A DNA stretch of 64,000 nucleotides from Oceanospirillum multiglobuliferum (GTDB lineage: Bacteria; Pseudomonadota; Gammaproteobacteria; Pseudomonadales; Halomonadaceae). The translations under genes and the position numbers were made by a program. Shown piece after piece: positions 43,926 to 54,164 of the stretch. The DNA is taken from positions 1 to 64,000 of the forward strand of contig NZ_FUXG01000006.1 in the NCBI RefSeq assembly GCF_900167095.1, given 5' to 3'. Each line of letters starts with the position of its first letter. Positions within the stretch are counted from its first letter, which is position 1. Under the pieces are notes generated by a model. That model saw only the letters and a program-made list of their open reading frames with translations, did not search any database and was not told the origin of the DNA.

Positions 43926-45035
43926 CTAACGAGGTTCGATATCACCCAAATGGCGACCTACGGCCAACCATGCGCCTAACCACCCTAAAATTGCGCCCGA
44001 AAGAATCAATACTAAAGAATCACCAGAGTTCAGACCTACCAACTCGAAGCTGCTGGCATAAACACTTGCCAATGCCTTAACGGGACCATCAAGCCAGAAC
44101 AGGCTAATATTGATAATCCCCCATGCCATGATGCCTCCACCTAAACCGTACCAGATGCCCGTATATAAAAAAGGGCGACGCACAAAAGCATCAGTGCCAC
44201 CAACCAGTTTGACAACAACAATTTCATCTCGGCGATTTTCGATGGCCAAACGAATGGTGTTACCCACCACAAGCAATACGGCTATACCAAGCAAGACCGC
44301 TAATGCGCTCACCATGCGCTGACTTAACTCCATGATGTAATACAAGCGCTTCACCCAAGCCAAATCTAGCTGGGCTTCATCAACTTCTGGCAAGGCTTGT
44401 AAACTGCGTAGCAGTTGTTCTTGCTGCTGAATATTACCTGCCAATGCCGCAGGACGTACAATTAGGACGCTAGGTAGCGGGTTGCCATCTAAATAATCTA
44501 GCGCACCACCAAAACCTGAGAACTCTTTAAATTCGTTCAACGCTTGCTGTTTGGAGATATATTGCACGGCGGCAATATCGCCGCGCTCGCGCAGCTCATC
44601 TGCCAGTTTCTCTGCCTTCTGTTCGGTGACATTCATCTTTAAGAATAAAGACATTTGTGATGCGCCATCCCAGTTACTCGTCACCAATTGCGCGTTACTT
44701 AGGAACAGATATAAGCCTGTTGGTAACGCAATAGCGATAGCAAGTACCGCCCATGTCATCAAGCTGGCGATTGGTGCTTTCAATACTCGCCATAAGCTAT
44801 CCAATGCCATCATGCGATGGTGTCGTAGCCAACTGTTGAGTTTGCTTTTGGTTTTAATATGCGACTGACTGGCACCCGCACTAGGCTCTGTTACAGGCTT
44901 TCTAGGTGCCTGCTTTTTAGCAGTAGTAGCGCCCTGATGGTGACTTGCACCCGCTTTAGCTACTGAGCCAGTATTGCTGGTACTGCTGGAGCGTGTAACA
45001 GCCCCCCGATGATGAGGCTTACCTACTTCACTCAC
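43926..45035 (-). CDS. ftsX: cell division ABC-type permease FtsX
   Basis: Membrane partner of FtsE, controlling septal peptidoglycan hydrolases. Of 369 residues, about the first 75 are a disordered Ser/Thr/Ala/Lys/His-rich cytoplasmic extension containing the near-repeats HHRGAVT and HHQGATT. Then comes helix 1 (AVLAIAIALPTGLYLFL), the extracytoplasmic loop with MNVTEQKAEKLADELRERGD, and three C-terminal helices. The GTG start overlaps the ftsE stop as GTGA. It is in ftsY-ftsE-ftsX-rpoH order, the classic arrangement. Confidence 0.95.
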   Translation of the reverse strand: MSEVGKPHHRGAVTRSSSTSNTGSVAKAGASHHQGATTAKKQAPRKPVTEPSAGASQSHIKTKSKLNSWLRHHRMMALDSLWRVLKAPIASLMTWAVLAIAIALPTGLYLFLSNAQLVTSNWDGASQMSLFLKMNVTEQKAEKLADELRERGDIAAVQYISKQQALNEFKEFSGFGGALDYLDGNPLPSVLIVRPAALAGNIQQQEQLLRSLQALPEVDEAQLDLAWVKRLYYIMELSQRMVSALAVLLGIAVLLVVGNTIRLAIENRRDEIVVVKLVGGTDAFVRRPFLYTGIWYGLGGGIMAWGIINISLFWLDGPVKALASVYASSFELVGLNSGDSLVLILSGAILGWLGAWLAVGRHLGDIEPR

Positions 45036-45697
45036 ACATCACCTCCATTTACCAATTCACCATGATGCAGGGTGAGTACTCGGTGCCCCATACGCGCCAC
45101 CAAACCTAAGTCGTGAGTGGCGATCAAAACAGTTACGCCAACCTCTCTAAACTGCTCAAAAAGATGCATCACCTCTGCCGAAAGCTGAGGATCAAGGTTA
45201 CCCGTAGGCTCATCCGCTAATAGCAACGGTGGCTTATTCACCACTGCTCGGGCAATACCAACGCGCTGCTGTTCACCACCTGACAACATAATCGGGTTTA
45301 GCTTTTCTTTTTTCAGTAGCCCCACTTTATCTAAGGCAGCACGTACACGGCGGGCAATATCGTTAGGCTCTGCACCTTCAATTAATAACGGCAGGGCTAC
45401 ATTGTCAAAAACAGTACGGTCGAAAAGCAGTTGGTGGTTCTGAAACACAACACCAATATTGCGACGCAAGTAAGGTACTTGCCCTGCTCGCATACGGGAT
45501 AGGTTCTGTCCGTTGATAAAAACCTGACCTTGCGAGGCATTTTCCATGCGCATAATCAGCTTTAGCAGCGTACTTTTACCCGCACCAGAGTGCCCCGTTA
45601 AAAAACACATTTCGCCGGGTGCGATAGAAAAATTCAGTTGCCGAAGGGCTTCATGCCCGTTTTCGTAGCGTTTACTGACGTTATCGAAGCGGATCAT
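45032..45697 (-). CDS. ftsE: cell division ATP-binding protein FtsE
   Basis: ABC ATPase that works with FtsX at the septum. The ATG at 45697 gives 221 residues starting MIRFDNVSKRYENGHEAL, matching the family (E. coli 222), with AGGA just before it; an upstream TTG adds four residues. Walker A GHSGAGKSTLLKL, signature LSGGEQQRVGIARAVV, Walker B LLLADEPTGNLD and switch His in IATHDL are intact. The stop overlaps the ftsX start. Confidence 0.97.
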   Translation of the reverse strand: MIRFDNVSKRYENGHEALRQLNFSIAPGEMCFLTGHSGAGKSTLLKLIMRMENASQGQVFINGQNLSRMRAGQVPYLRRNIGVVFQNHQLLFDRTVFDNVALPLLIEGAEPNDIARRVRAALDKVGLLKKEKLNPIMLSGGEQQRVGIARAVVNKPPLLLADEPTGNLDPQLSAEVMHLFEQFREVGVTVLIATHDLGLVARMGHRVLTLHHGELVNGGDV

Positions 45698-45780
45698 GGC
45701 ATCCTGCAATTCAGTTTGGGAGTCGGTGCTGCTGCTTGTGACGCACGGCTAACAGCACGGCTCAGTTGAAAGATAAAGTG

Positions 45781-47034
45781 TTAAGCGCTTGTAGATTGAT
45801 CGAAAAGCGCATTGGTAAACTCATTGGCATCAAATGGCCGCAAGTCATCAACCTGCTCACCCACACCGATATAACGGATCGGGATCTCCATCTCTTTGGC
45901 TAAGGCGAAAATAATACCGCCTTTGGCCGTGCCATCAAGTTTAGTCAAGGTGATACCTGTTAAACCTACGGCCTCATTGAATAAGCTGGCTTGTGATAAT
46001 GCATTTTGGCCTGTGCCAGCGTCTACCACTAACATCACTTCATGGGGAGCGCTGTCATCTAGCTTTTTCATTACGCGAGTGACTTTTTTCAACTCTTCCA
46101 TCAAGTTGCTTTTATTCTGTAAGCGACCAGCGGTATCAGCAATTAAAACATCCACCTTACGGGCTTTGGCGGCCTGAATCGCATCAAAAATAACTGAGGC
46201 ACTATCAGCCCCTGTATGCTGTGCAATAACAGGCACTTTATTGCGTTCACCCCAAACTTGTAGCTGTTCTACAGCGGCTGCGCGGAAAGTATCCCCAGCG
46301 GCCAGCATGACGCTTTTACCTTCACTTTGATAGCGCTTGGCCAGCTTACCAATTGTGGTAGTTTTGCCTACACCATTTACACCCACCATTAAAATAACGA
46401 AGGGAGTATGGGCGCTGTCAATCACCAGCGGTTTGTCCGCAGGTTCTAACATTGCCCGTAGTTCTTCTTTTAGGGCTTGATAAAGCGCTTGGGCATCGTC
46501 AAGTTGCTTACGGGCGACGCGCTCTGTTAAACGGTCAATAATTGCGGTAGTGGCTTCAACACCGATATCAGATACTAAAAGCTGAGTTTCAATCTCTTCC
46601 AGTAGATCATCATCAATCTGTTTCTTACCTAAAAACAGATTCGCTAGACCTTCGCTTAAGTTCGCACGAGTGCGCCCTAAGCCCGCTTTAATACGCGCAA
46701 ACAGCCCTTTTTTAGGTTGTTCAGGAGCGGCCTGTATTTCTGGTACTGGTGCTTTTACTTCCGGTACTTCCAGCTCGGCTTGCTCTGTTGCTTCTGTTGA
46801 AGCGGGTACAGGTATTGCCGCAGAGGTTATGGAAGGCGTCGTTGTAGTAGCCTCAACCACAGCAGGCGCTTGCTCAACTGCAACTGGCGTTGCCGGTTCA
46901 ACAACGGTTTCAGGCACCGCTGATTCCGGGCTTGCTACAGGCTGCACGGGCGCTTCTGGTTGAGTTTCAACTTTAGCTTCAGGAGCCTCTGGTTGTGCAG
47001 TTTTATTTTTTTTGCGTTTGAAGAAGTCAAACAT
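45781..47034 (-). CDS. ftsY: signal recognition particle receptor FtsY
   Basis: GTPase receptor for SRP that targets ribosomes making membrane proteins. Its 417 residues include an acidic Pro/Glu/Val-rich N-terminal A domain (about 1-110) used in membrane binding, then the N domain with GLFARIKAGLGRTRANLSEG, and the G domain: VNGVGKTTTIGKLAKR, DTFRAAAVEQLQVW, DTAGRLQNKSNLMEEL, TKLDGTAKGG. It precedes ftsE by 83 bases and diverges from rsmD, the standard gammaproteobacterial order. Confidence 0.97.
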   Translation of the reverse strand: MFDFFKRKKNKTAQPEAPEAKVETQPEAPVQPVASPESAVPETVVEPATPVAVEQAPAVVEATTTTPSITSAAIPVPASTEATEQAELEVPEVKAPVPEIQAAPEQPKKGLFARIKAGLGRTRANLSEGLANLFLGKKQIDDDLLEEIETQLLVSDIGVEATTAIIDRLTERVARKQLDDAQALYQALKEELRAMLEPADKPLVIDSAHTPFVILMVGVNGVGKTTTIGKLAKRYQSEGKSVMLAAGDTFRAAAVEQLQVWGERNKVPVIAQHTGADSASVIFDAIQAAKARKVDVLIADTAGRLQNKSNLMEELKKVTRVMKKLDDSAPHEVMLVVDAGTGQNALSQASLFNEAVGLTGITLTKLDGTAKGGIIFALAKEMEIPIRYIGVGEQVDDLRPFDANEFTNALFDQSTSA

Positions 47035-47224
47035 GAGTCAAATTCTGTGTGTGTGATACGAAAATTGGCAGGGCGCTATCCTACCACTTGTCACGCATGG
47101 GGGGTACAATCTGCAACGCTTTGTCAGACCAAGGAGGGGTATAATTGACCCTTCTCAGCATTTTTAATCGAATTGCCTGCTGTTTTCTTCCGATACTATC
47201 CATCAGCCACAAGTTAGAGTTGTT

Positions 47225-47851
47225 ATGCCAAAACCGAATTCCAAATCTTCCGCTACTAGTCAAACCGCAGGTCGAGGCCAAAATCAACTGCGAATTATTG
47301 CGGGCGAATGGCGTGGCCGAAAGCTGAGCTTCCCTGATGGAGAAGGACTACGCCCAACAGGAGATCGTTTAAGGGAGACTCTATTTAATTGGCTGGCCTA
47401 TTCTGTTTCAGGGGCCAAAGTATTGGATCTATTTGCGGGCAGTGGTGCTTTGGGATTTGAGGCGCTATCACGAGGAGCCGCCTCAGCTGTATTTCTAGAT
47501 ACTTACACACCAGTTGTACGTCAACTTCGCCAAAACCTAGAAGTGCTAAAGTGTACTCAAGCAGAGGTACATCAAACTGATGCCCTGTCTTGGCTGTCTC
47601 AATCAAAGGCTCCGGCATCACCTTTTAATCTTATCTTTCTTGATCCCCCTTTTGGGAAAGGCTTGCTTGCACCTGTCTGTGCCACGTTAGAGCAAAAAGG
47701 CTGGCTGGCAGATGATGCATGGATCTATCTAGAGGCAGAAAAAGATCTTGCCCTATCAGATATACCCAGCAGTTGGCAGCTGCGCAAAGAGAAGAAAGCA
47801 GGGCAGGTGATATGTCGACTCTACCGGCGCGATTCAGCACCGATAGAGTAG
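47225..47851 (+). CDS. rsmD: 16S rRNA (guanine-966-N2)-methyltransferase RsmD
   Basis: AdoMet-dependent enzyme that methylates G966 of 16S rRNA. The 208 residues contain RIIAGEWRGRKL, RPTGDRLRETLFNWL, the AdoMet-binding LDLFAGSGALGFEALSRGA and the catalytic NPPF-type motif here as IFLDPPFGKGL. It diverges from ftsY, as in E. coli and Pseudomonas, and ends 8 bases from the convergent TetR gene. A TATAAT at 47140-47145 may be its -10 box. Confidence 0.96.
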   Translation: MPKPNSKSSATSQTAGRGQNQLRIIAGEWRGRKLSFPDGEGLRPTGDRLRETLFNWLAYSVSGAKVLDLFAGSGALGFEALSRGAASAVFLDTYTPVVRQLRQNLEVLKCTQAEVHQTDALSWLSQSKAPASPFNLIFLDPPFGKGLLAPVCATLEQKGWLADDAWIYLEAEKDLALSDIPSSWQLRKEKKAGQVICRLYRRDSAPIE

Positions 47852-47859
47852 AGGCTAAT

Positions 47860-48495
47860 TTAAAATGGTTTGAACTGCTCTAATAATTGCTCGGTCTCTT
47901 CTTTAGTCACTTCTGTTAGGTAGGGCATTTCAAGATAAGTCAGTTGGTAGATCACTTGGTTTAAGTGTGCTGGCGTGATCTCCTCTTCTGAAATGCCTCG
48001 CGCGGTACGTAGATAGTTCGCCCAGCCAGTGCAAAGCAACCAAACATTCAAAGCTAAAGGCTTTATTTGCTCAGGTGTCATCTGCATAAAACCGCTGTCA
48101 CACATCCGTTGATAGACCATCGCAATTTGGTCCGTCGCATGATTTGCAAAAGCCTGATAACGTTGGTGTAGCGCCTCATCATTTTCAAGCATTCCCACCA
48201 AATCTCGGTGCATGAAGCGGTAATTCCATAGAAGATCGAGTAACTTTTCCGTTAAAACTGCTCTGTCTTCTAAGGTGATATGACGTCCTTGAGGTAGATC
48301 AAATAAGCCCGCCACCGTAGTTTCATACTGATCAAAAATGCGCGCGATGATGTCTGATTTATTGCGGTAGTGGTAATACAGATTACCTGGGGATATTTTT
48401 AGGTGAGCGGCAATGTGATTGGTAGTGATTTTTCGCTCACCAAATTCATTAAACAACTCAAGTGCGACATGTACAATCCGGTCTTTAGTTTTCAC
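47860..48495 (-). CDS. TetR-family transcriptional regulator
   Basis: A 211-residue TetR-type regulator. HTH at about residues 23-43: ERKITTNHIAAHLKISPGNL followed by YYHYRNKSDII. The C-terminal two-thirds is a helical ligand-binding domain (contains LLDLLWNYRFMHRDLVGMLEN) typical of a conserved regulator found near rsmD/coaD in Pseudomonas-like genomes, whose target is not known to me. It stands alone, with a 379-base gene-free region on its 5' side that holds a short palindrome. Confidence 0.88.
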   Translation of the reverse strand: MKTKDRIVHVALELFNEFGERKITTNHIAAHLKISPGNLYYHYRNKSDIIARIFDQYETTVAGLFDLPQGRHITLEDRAVLTEKLLDLLWNYRFMHRDLVGMLENDEALHQRYQAFANHATDQIAMVYQRMCDSGFMQMTPEQIKPLALNVWLLCTGWANYLRTARGISEEEITPAHLNQVIYQLTYLEMPYLTEVTKEETEQLLEQFKPF

Positions 48496-48647
48496 GGTGT
48501 TTTTCTCGGGTTTAAGGTCTCAGGTGGCCTTTGCTTTTGGCTTTAAAGTGATTTTTTCGGACTTTATTGCTTATTATTATGTTTTTGTTATTAAAAGCAT
48601 TGTAAATATACCATTAATCTATACCTAAAACTGTGACAGACTGTAGC

Positions 48648-48659
48648 CGACTATAGTCG
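48648..48659. promoter_or_regulatory. 12-bp palindrome in the TetR-coaD intergenic region
   Basis: CGACTATAGTCG lies 153 bases before the TetR gene and about 215 before coaD. It could be an operator for the TetR protein. The remaining 48496-48874 holds AT-rich sequence with no convincing gene; a 61-codon frame overlapping the coaD start looks spurious. Confidence 0.3.
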
Positions 48660-48832
48660 TGCTAATCTAAATCAAAGCATCTGTTTTAGGATATGTTAAT
48701 GTGCTTCGCTGCGATTTTAACTAATTTAAACCACAATCCAAACAAGGATAACTTGTTGGAGGCTGCTGTTGCCGGAATTGGCTATAAGGATATAGCGCAG
48801 AGAAGTTTGTACCGTTGCGGCAATTTGTTTAA

Positions 48833-49357
<525 letters not shown>

Positions 49358-49376
49358 AATGATTAGCTTTTGGTGA

Positions 49377-49640
<264 letters not shown>

Positions 49641-49690
49641 ATTGATGAGTTGCCTGTTATTGGCAGCGTTATCTTTTTTGATGTCAGAAG

Positions 49691-49727
49691 AAATGCAGCG
49701 CCCTATTAATGGCGCTGCATTTTTTTT
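49691..49727 (+). terminator. terminator after the ferredoxin gene
   Basis: AAATGCAGCGCC / GGCGCTGCATTT with an 8-base loop and a long T-run. A strong intrinsic terminator. Confidence 0.92.
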
Positions 49728-49772
49728 GCCCTTGCATTCGGTGCAGTCACAAACCGCAAACTAAGGTGTCTT

Positions 49773-51068
49773 GTGCTTAAGCTGGCCTATCAAATCTACC
49801 TTTTAGCAGCCCCTATTGTACTCTCAAATATCAGTGTGCCATTGCTAGGCTTAGTCGATACAGCGGTAATGGGGCATTTGGCCTCAGCAGATTACCTAGC
49901 TGCGGTTACCTTAGGCGCCAGTGTTTTAAGCTTTGTCTTTTGGGGTTTTAGCTTTTTACGAATGGGTATCACAGGTGTCACGGCACAGGCGGTAGGGCAG
50001 CGGAACTTTGCTCAAGTAGTGCAAACTTTACAGCAAGGGGTTTTACTGGCTGCTGTGATTGCGCTGCTACTATTAGCGGCTCAAATACCTTTGCTAAAAA
50101 TAGGACTGAAGCTAATCGGTGGTGAACCTGCCGTTCAACAGCTGGCGCTTGATTATGCTCAGGTCAGAATCTGGTCAGCACCTGCTGTTCTTATCAACTA
50201 TGTCTTACTAGGTTGGTTCTTAGCACAACAAAATAGTCGATTTACGCTCTTGATGTTGGTACTGGGTAACAGCCTAAACATGCTGTTAGATCTCTGGTTT
50301 GTTTTAGGGCTAGGCTGGCAAGTAAAAGGGGTAGCACTGGCCTCTGTAATAGCAGATTACTGCACTTTAACTTTAGGGTTATGGTTAACACAAAAACAGT
50401 TAGTACGCTGGGGTTTGCCTTTGGGCAGAAACTTAATCCGCTGGAGCTCATATAAACGCCTGATGCAAGTGAATCAACAACTGTTAGTTCGCACTTGGGC
50501 ATTGCTATTGGTAATGGCAATATTCACTGCACAAGGCGCTAAATTTGGTGCCGATAGTTTGGCAGCTAATGCTATTTTAATGCAGCTGGTATTGTTTGCG
50601 TCTTTTGCCTTAGACGGTTTTGCTCACGCGGCAGAAGCATTGGTAGGACAAAGTGTTGGTGCAAAAAGTCGAGCACATCTGAAGCAAGTGGTGATAGTCA
50701 GCGCGCTCTGGAGCTTGTTGCTGACTGTGCTCTTAGTCCTAGTTTATGGATTTTTTGGCAGCGCAATACTAGGGTTATTAACAAGCTTGGCCTCTGTAAC
50801 TGATTTAGCCTTGCAACACCTACCATGGGTTTGTATTGCCATATTATTTGCCGCAGTCAGCTACTTATTAGACGGTGTCTACGTGGGCTTAACCCGCACA
50901 GATGTCATGCGTAACAGCGTGCTATTGGGTTTGTTAACCTATTTAGTAATTGATCAACTGAATGATAGCTTTGGGTTATCTGGCTTATGGTTGGCTTTCT
51001 GTGGGTTTATGGCAGTACGTAGCTTGGTATTACTTGGGCATTTTATGTATTGGATTACAAAGGACTGA
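49773..51068 (+). CDS. dinF: MATE-family efflux transporter, DinF type
   Basis: A 431-residue multidrug/toxin exporter with twelve predicted helices in two halves. The start LAAPIVLSNISVPLLGLVDTAVMGHL with the conserved Asp in GLVDTAVMGH, and ITGVTAQAVGQ, fits DinF. The repeat of the second half shows AHAAEALVGQSVGA and DGVYVGLTRTDVMRN. The GTG start follows AAGGTG. In E. coli dinF is SOS-induced with lexA; here lexA is not beside it and no SOS box was recognised. Confidence 0.9.
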   Translation: MLKLAYQIYLLAAPIVLSNISVPLLGLVDTAVMGHLASADYLAAVTLGASVLSFVFWGFSFLRMGITGVTAQAVGQRNFAQVVQTLQQGVLLAAVIALLLLAAQIPLLKIGLKLIGGEPAVQQLALDYAQVRIWSAPAVLINYVLLGWFLAQQNSRFTLLMLVLGNSLNMLLDLWFVLGLGWQVKGVALASVIADYCTLTLGLWLTQKQLVRWGLPLGRNLIRWSSYKRLMQVNQQLLVRTWALLLVMAIFTAQGAKFGADSLAANAILMQLVLFASFALDGFAHAAEALVGQSVGAKSRAHLKQVVIVSALWSLLLTVLLVLVYGFFGSAILGLLTSLASVTDLALQHLPWVCIAILFAAVSYLLDGVYVGLTRTDVMRNSVLLGLLTYLVIDQLNDSFGLSGLWLAFCGFMAVRSLVLLGHFMYWITKD

Positions 51069-51194
51069 GTAGTCGCTTTTAAGTCAAAACCTCAACCCTT
51101 TTAGCTAAAGAATATGAGTGTAAAATCATTTAATATGACATTTAGAGTGTTTAGCCACGCTGCTTGATTAACTGTCCTTAATAGAGAATATGCT

Positions 51195-53750
51195 ATGTCT
51201 CAGCCCGTTAAGTTAGGCATTAGAGCAAAACTAGTCAGCTTGTTTTTGCTAATAAAAGTTGTGCCGTTAATTTTATTGGCACTATTGGCATGGCAGGGTG
51301 TGCTCTATCTTGGTGAGCGCGTAGGTGCTGAAACAGACCTTTTAAGCCGAGAGGTTCAAGCGACTGTTTCCGATATGGGTAGCACCTTCTCGTTAAGTGC
51401 CGAGAAAGCCTTAAATGATCGCGCTCGTGAAGAGATTGAACGTCTTTCTACTGACACTGCACGCAGCATTGCAGATTTTCTATACGCACGAGATCAAGAC
51501 TTGTTGTTAGCCGCACAGCTGCCACTCAACGAGCAGCAGTTCAGGCAATTTTTACAATATCGAACACGTCAATTAGTCGACAGCGGACAGTGGTCTTTAT
51601 CGGAGGATCAAAGTCATTGGCAGCAAATTGATACCGATGATTTTGTCAGCCAAAGCGTTACGTCTACTAACCCAGAAAATCGACAAGAATTCCACTACCG
51701 AGTACCAGAATCGGTACTGCCTAGCCAGGAAACACCGCTCTATCATGAGATTACCTTTGTTGATATCAATGGGCAGGAGCAGATCAAAGTACAAAGCTCC
51801 AATCTTTTACCCTCTCAGCTGAACGATGTTTCAAACCCTGCTAATACTTGGAGTAAAGCAGAGGACTATTTTATTCATCTGAAAAAACTTAAAGCTGGCG
51901 AGATCTATGTTTCAGATGTAATTGGTCCCTATGTACCCTCTAAAATTCTGGGTCCAATGACACCAAGTCGTGCCGCACAAAAAAATATTCCTTTTACACC
52001 TGAGCAAGAAGCCTATGCAGGTAAAGAAAATCCTGTTGGTAAAAAATTCAAAGGGATAGTGCGCTGGGCAACCCCTGTAGTACGCAACGATAAAATTATT
52101 GGTTACTTAACATTAGCACTTAACCATGATCACATTATGGCGTTTACAAACAATATTCATCCAAGCAATACACGTTATCAAAATATTGCTGATGCCGCAG
52201 AGGGCAACTATGCCTTCATCTGGGATTATAAAGACAGATCTATTGCCCACCCTCGTCACCACTCTATCGTAGGATTCAACCCTGAAACAGGGGAAAGAGC
52301 CGTGCCTTGGCTAGAAGCTTCAATCTACGATGAGTGGCAGAAGAGCCAACAATCTTTAGAGGATTACCTTGAAGGAGTGCCTGCATTTGAGCAGCAAACT
52401 CGCAGCAAGAAGCCTTCAAAGGAACTGACACAGCAAGGCCAGTTGGGTTTAGATTGTCGCTATCTTAACTTTGCCCCTCAGTGCAAGGGCTGGTATGACC
52501 TGACTCAGTATGGTGGCTCGGGTTCCTTTTTAATTCTATGGACAGGTGTTTGGAAGCTGACCACCGCAGCGACTATTCCGTATTACACAGGACATTATGG
52601 TAACAGCCCTCGCGGATTTGGTTATGTCACCATTGGTGCAAATATTGACGACTTCCAACTGCCTGCGAAAAAAACCGCAGAGATGATGGAGAGTCGCGCG
52701 AAAGACTTTAGTGAACATTTGCACACTAGACAAACCGACCTTCTTAGCGTGATTGATGAAATCATGGCCGATATTGCCGTTAACTTAAGTGTTTCGACAC
52801 TGGTAATGGTGGCGATCGTCGTGATCATTGCGGTATGGATGGCCTCATTGCTCACAGACATGGTGAAAAGCTTCAGCCAAGGCCTAGCCAAAATCGAAGC
52901 AGGAGAGTACGACTTTCGCTTTGAGCACCGCCGAAAAGATGAGCTAGGGGAGCTAAGCGACGCGTTGAACCGTATGGCCGATGGCGTACAAGCATCTTTT
53001 GCCTTATCCGATCAAGCACGTATCTCTGCCGAACAAGCCAGTCGCATGAAAAATGATTTCTTGGCTCGCATGTCTCACGAATTACGCACACCACTTAATG
53101 GCGTTTTAGGTTTTGCCGAAGTGATCAAAATGGATCCGTCTGACCCAGAAGAGGTTAAAGATTACGCGACAGTAATAGCAAACAGCGGCGAGCATTTATT
53201 ACACCTTGTAGATGATATGCTCGACATGGCGAAAATGGATGCCGGACAGCTTACATTATTACCTGAAAAAGTTTATCTCGCGCCTTGGTTACGTGATTTA
53301 AGCCACCTCTATCGCCATAACGCAGAGAAAAAGCAGCTTGATTGGCAAATGGAGCTACGGCTTGAGGAAACCTTCAGTTGCTATCTTGATCCTGTACGCT
53401 TAAAGCAGATTTTGGGCAATTTGCTGGATAATTCGCTGAAATTTACAGCAGAAGGGTATGTGTTATTGCGTATTAGTCAACACGAGGATCTGCTCTACTT
53501 CGATGTAGTTGATACAGGTATAGGTATCGCAGAAGAGGCTCAGGGACATATCTTTGAAGCATTCCGTCAGGCCTCAGATTTTGTGACACGCCATCATGGT
53601 GGTACAGGCTTAGGGCTGGCTATTGCTAAAGAGTTAACAGAGTTGATGGGAGGACAGTTAGAGCTTGTCAGCTCGATTGAGCAGCAAGGCAGTCACTTCC
53701 GCTTAAATCTGCCAATTGTCCATGATCCAGACTTGGCAGTGCTATATTGA
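51195..53750 (+). CDS. membrane sensor histidine kinase with large periplasmic domain
   Basis: An 851-residue kinase. Helix 1 (about 13-33) is followed by a ~500-residue periplasmic part with Cache-like features (YHEITFVDINGQEQIKV, GIVRWATPVVRNDKIIGYLT), which contains a Cys pair (DCRYLNFAPQCKGW) near 418-428. Helix 2 lies at about 535-553, then HAMP, HisKA with SHELRTPLNGVLGF (about 626), and HATPase_c with NLLDNSLKF, DTGIGIAEE and GTGLGLAIAKEL. There is no attached receiver; the single receiver gene just downstream on the other strand is a likely partner. Ligand unknown. Confidence 0.92.
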   Translation: MSQPVKLGIRAKLVSLFLLIKVVPLILLALLAWQGVLYLGERVGAETDLLSREVQATVSDMGSTFSLSAEKALNDRAREEIERLSTDTARSIADFLYARDQDLLLAAQLPLNEQQFRQFLQYRTRQLVDSGQWSLSEDQSHWQQIDTDDFVSQSVTSTNPENRQEFHYRVPESVLPSQETPLYHEITFVDINGQEQIKVQSSNLLPSQLNDVSNPANTWSKAEDYFIHLKKLKAGEIYVSDVIGPYVPSKILGPMTPSRAAQKNIPFTPEQEAYAGKENPVGKKFKGIVRWATPVVRNDKIIGYLTLALNHDHIMAFTNNIHPSNTRYQNIADAAEGNYAFIWDYKDRSIAHPRHHSIVGFNPETGERAVPWLEASIYDEWQKSQQSLEDYLEGVPAFEQQTRSKKPSKELTQQGQLGLDCRYLNFAPQCKGWYDLTQYGGSGSFLILWTGVWKLTTAATIPYYTGHYGNSPRGFGYVTIGANIDDFQLPAKKTAEMMESRAKDFSEHLHTRQTDLLSVIDEIMADIAVNLSVSTLVMVAIVVIIAVWMASLLTDMVKSFSQGLAKIEAGEYDFRFEHRRKDELGELSDALNRMADGVQASFALSDQARISAEQASRMKNDFLARMSHELRTPLNGVLGFAEVIKMDPSDPEEVKDYATVIANSGEHLLHLVDDMLDMAKMDAGQLTLLPEKVYLAPWLRDLSHLYRHNAEKKQLDWQMELRLEETFSCYLDPVRLKQILGNLLDNSLKFTAEGYVLLRISQHEDLLYFDVVDTGIGIAEEAQGHIFEAFRQASDFVTRHHGGTGLGLAIAKELTELMGGQLELVSSIEQQGSHFRLNLPIVHDPDLAVLY

Positions 53751-53781
53751 GAAAAGCTTCAATAAAAGTGGTTCCGCTGTA

Positions 53782-54135
53782 TTACCCCTCTAATGCCGCC
53801 AGCAAGCTTTGAACAGAGATGGGTTTGATCACGATCGTATCAAAGCCAGTTGTCATTATTTCACACTGCTCATGCTCAAGCGCATGAGCAGTGTAGGCCA
53901 CAATTCTTAGGTGTTGTAAGGCCGATTGAGCGCGTAAGCGCCGACAAGTCTCCATGCCATCTAAATCTGGCATATTAATATCCAACAAAATATGGCTGAA
54001 CTTGGCTAAGTCATCTCTATTAAGCGCGGCTATACCGCTATCAACTTCCTCTGTATGCCAGCCATTTTTCTTTAAAATCACGCTGGCGATCTTTCTGTTT
54101 GATGGTATATCGTCAACTATCAATACGGACTTCAT
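53782..54135 (-). CDS. single-domain response regulator
   Basis: 117 residues forming just one receiver domain (CheY-like). Acidic pair in LIVDDIPSN, acceptor Asp in ILLDINMPDLDG, Thr in VAYTAH and Lys in IVIKPIS are all there, so it should be phosphorylated. The ATG at 54135 follows AAGG; the TTG two codons earlier is less likely. No output domain. It converges with the sensor kinase gene, which lacks a receiver, and is followed in the upstream direction by an EAL gene; the three probably form one pathway. Confidence 0.9.
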   Translation of the reverse strand: MKSVLIVDDIPSNRKIASVILKKNGWHTEEVDSGIAALNRDDLAKFSHILLDINMPDLDGMETCRRLRAQSALQHLRIVAYTAHALEHEQCEIMTTGFDTIVIKPISVQSLLAALEG

Positions 54136-54164
54136 ATACAACCTTAAATAAATCGTGAAGCAGC

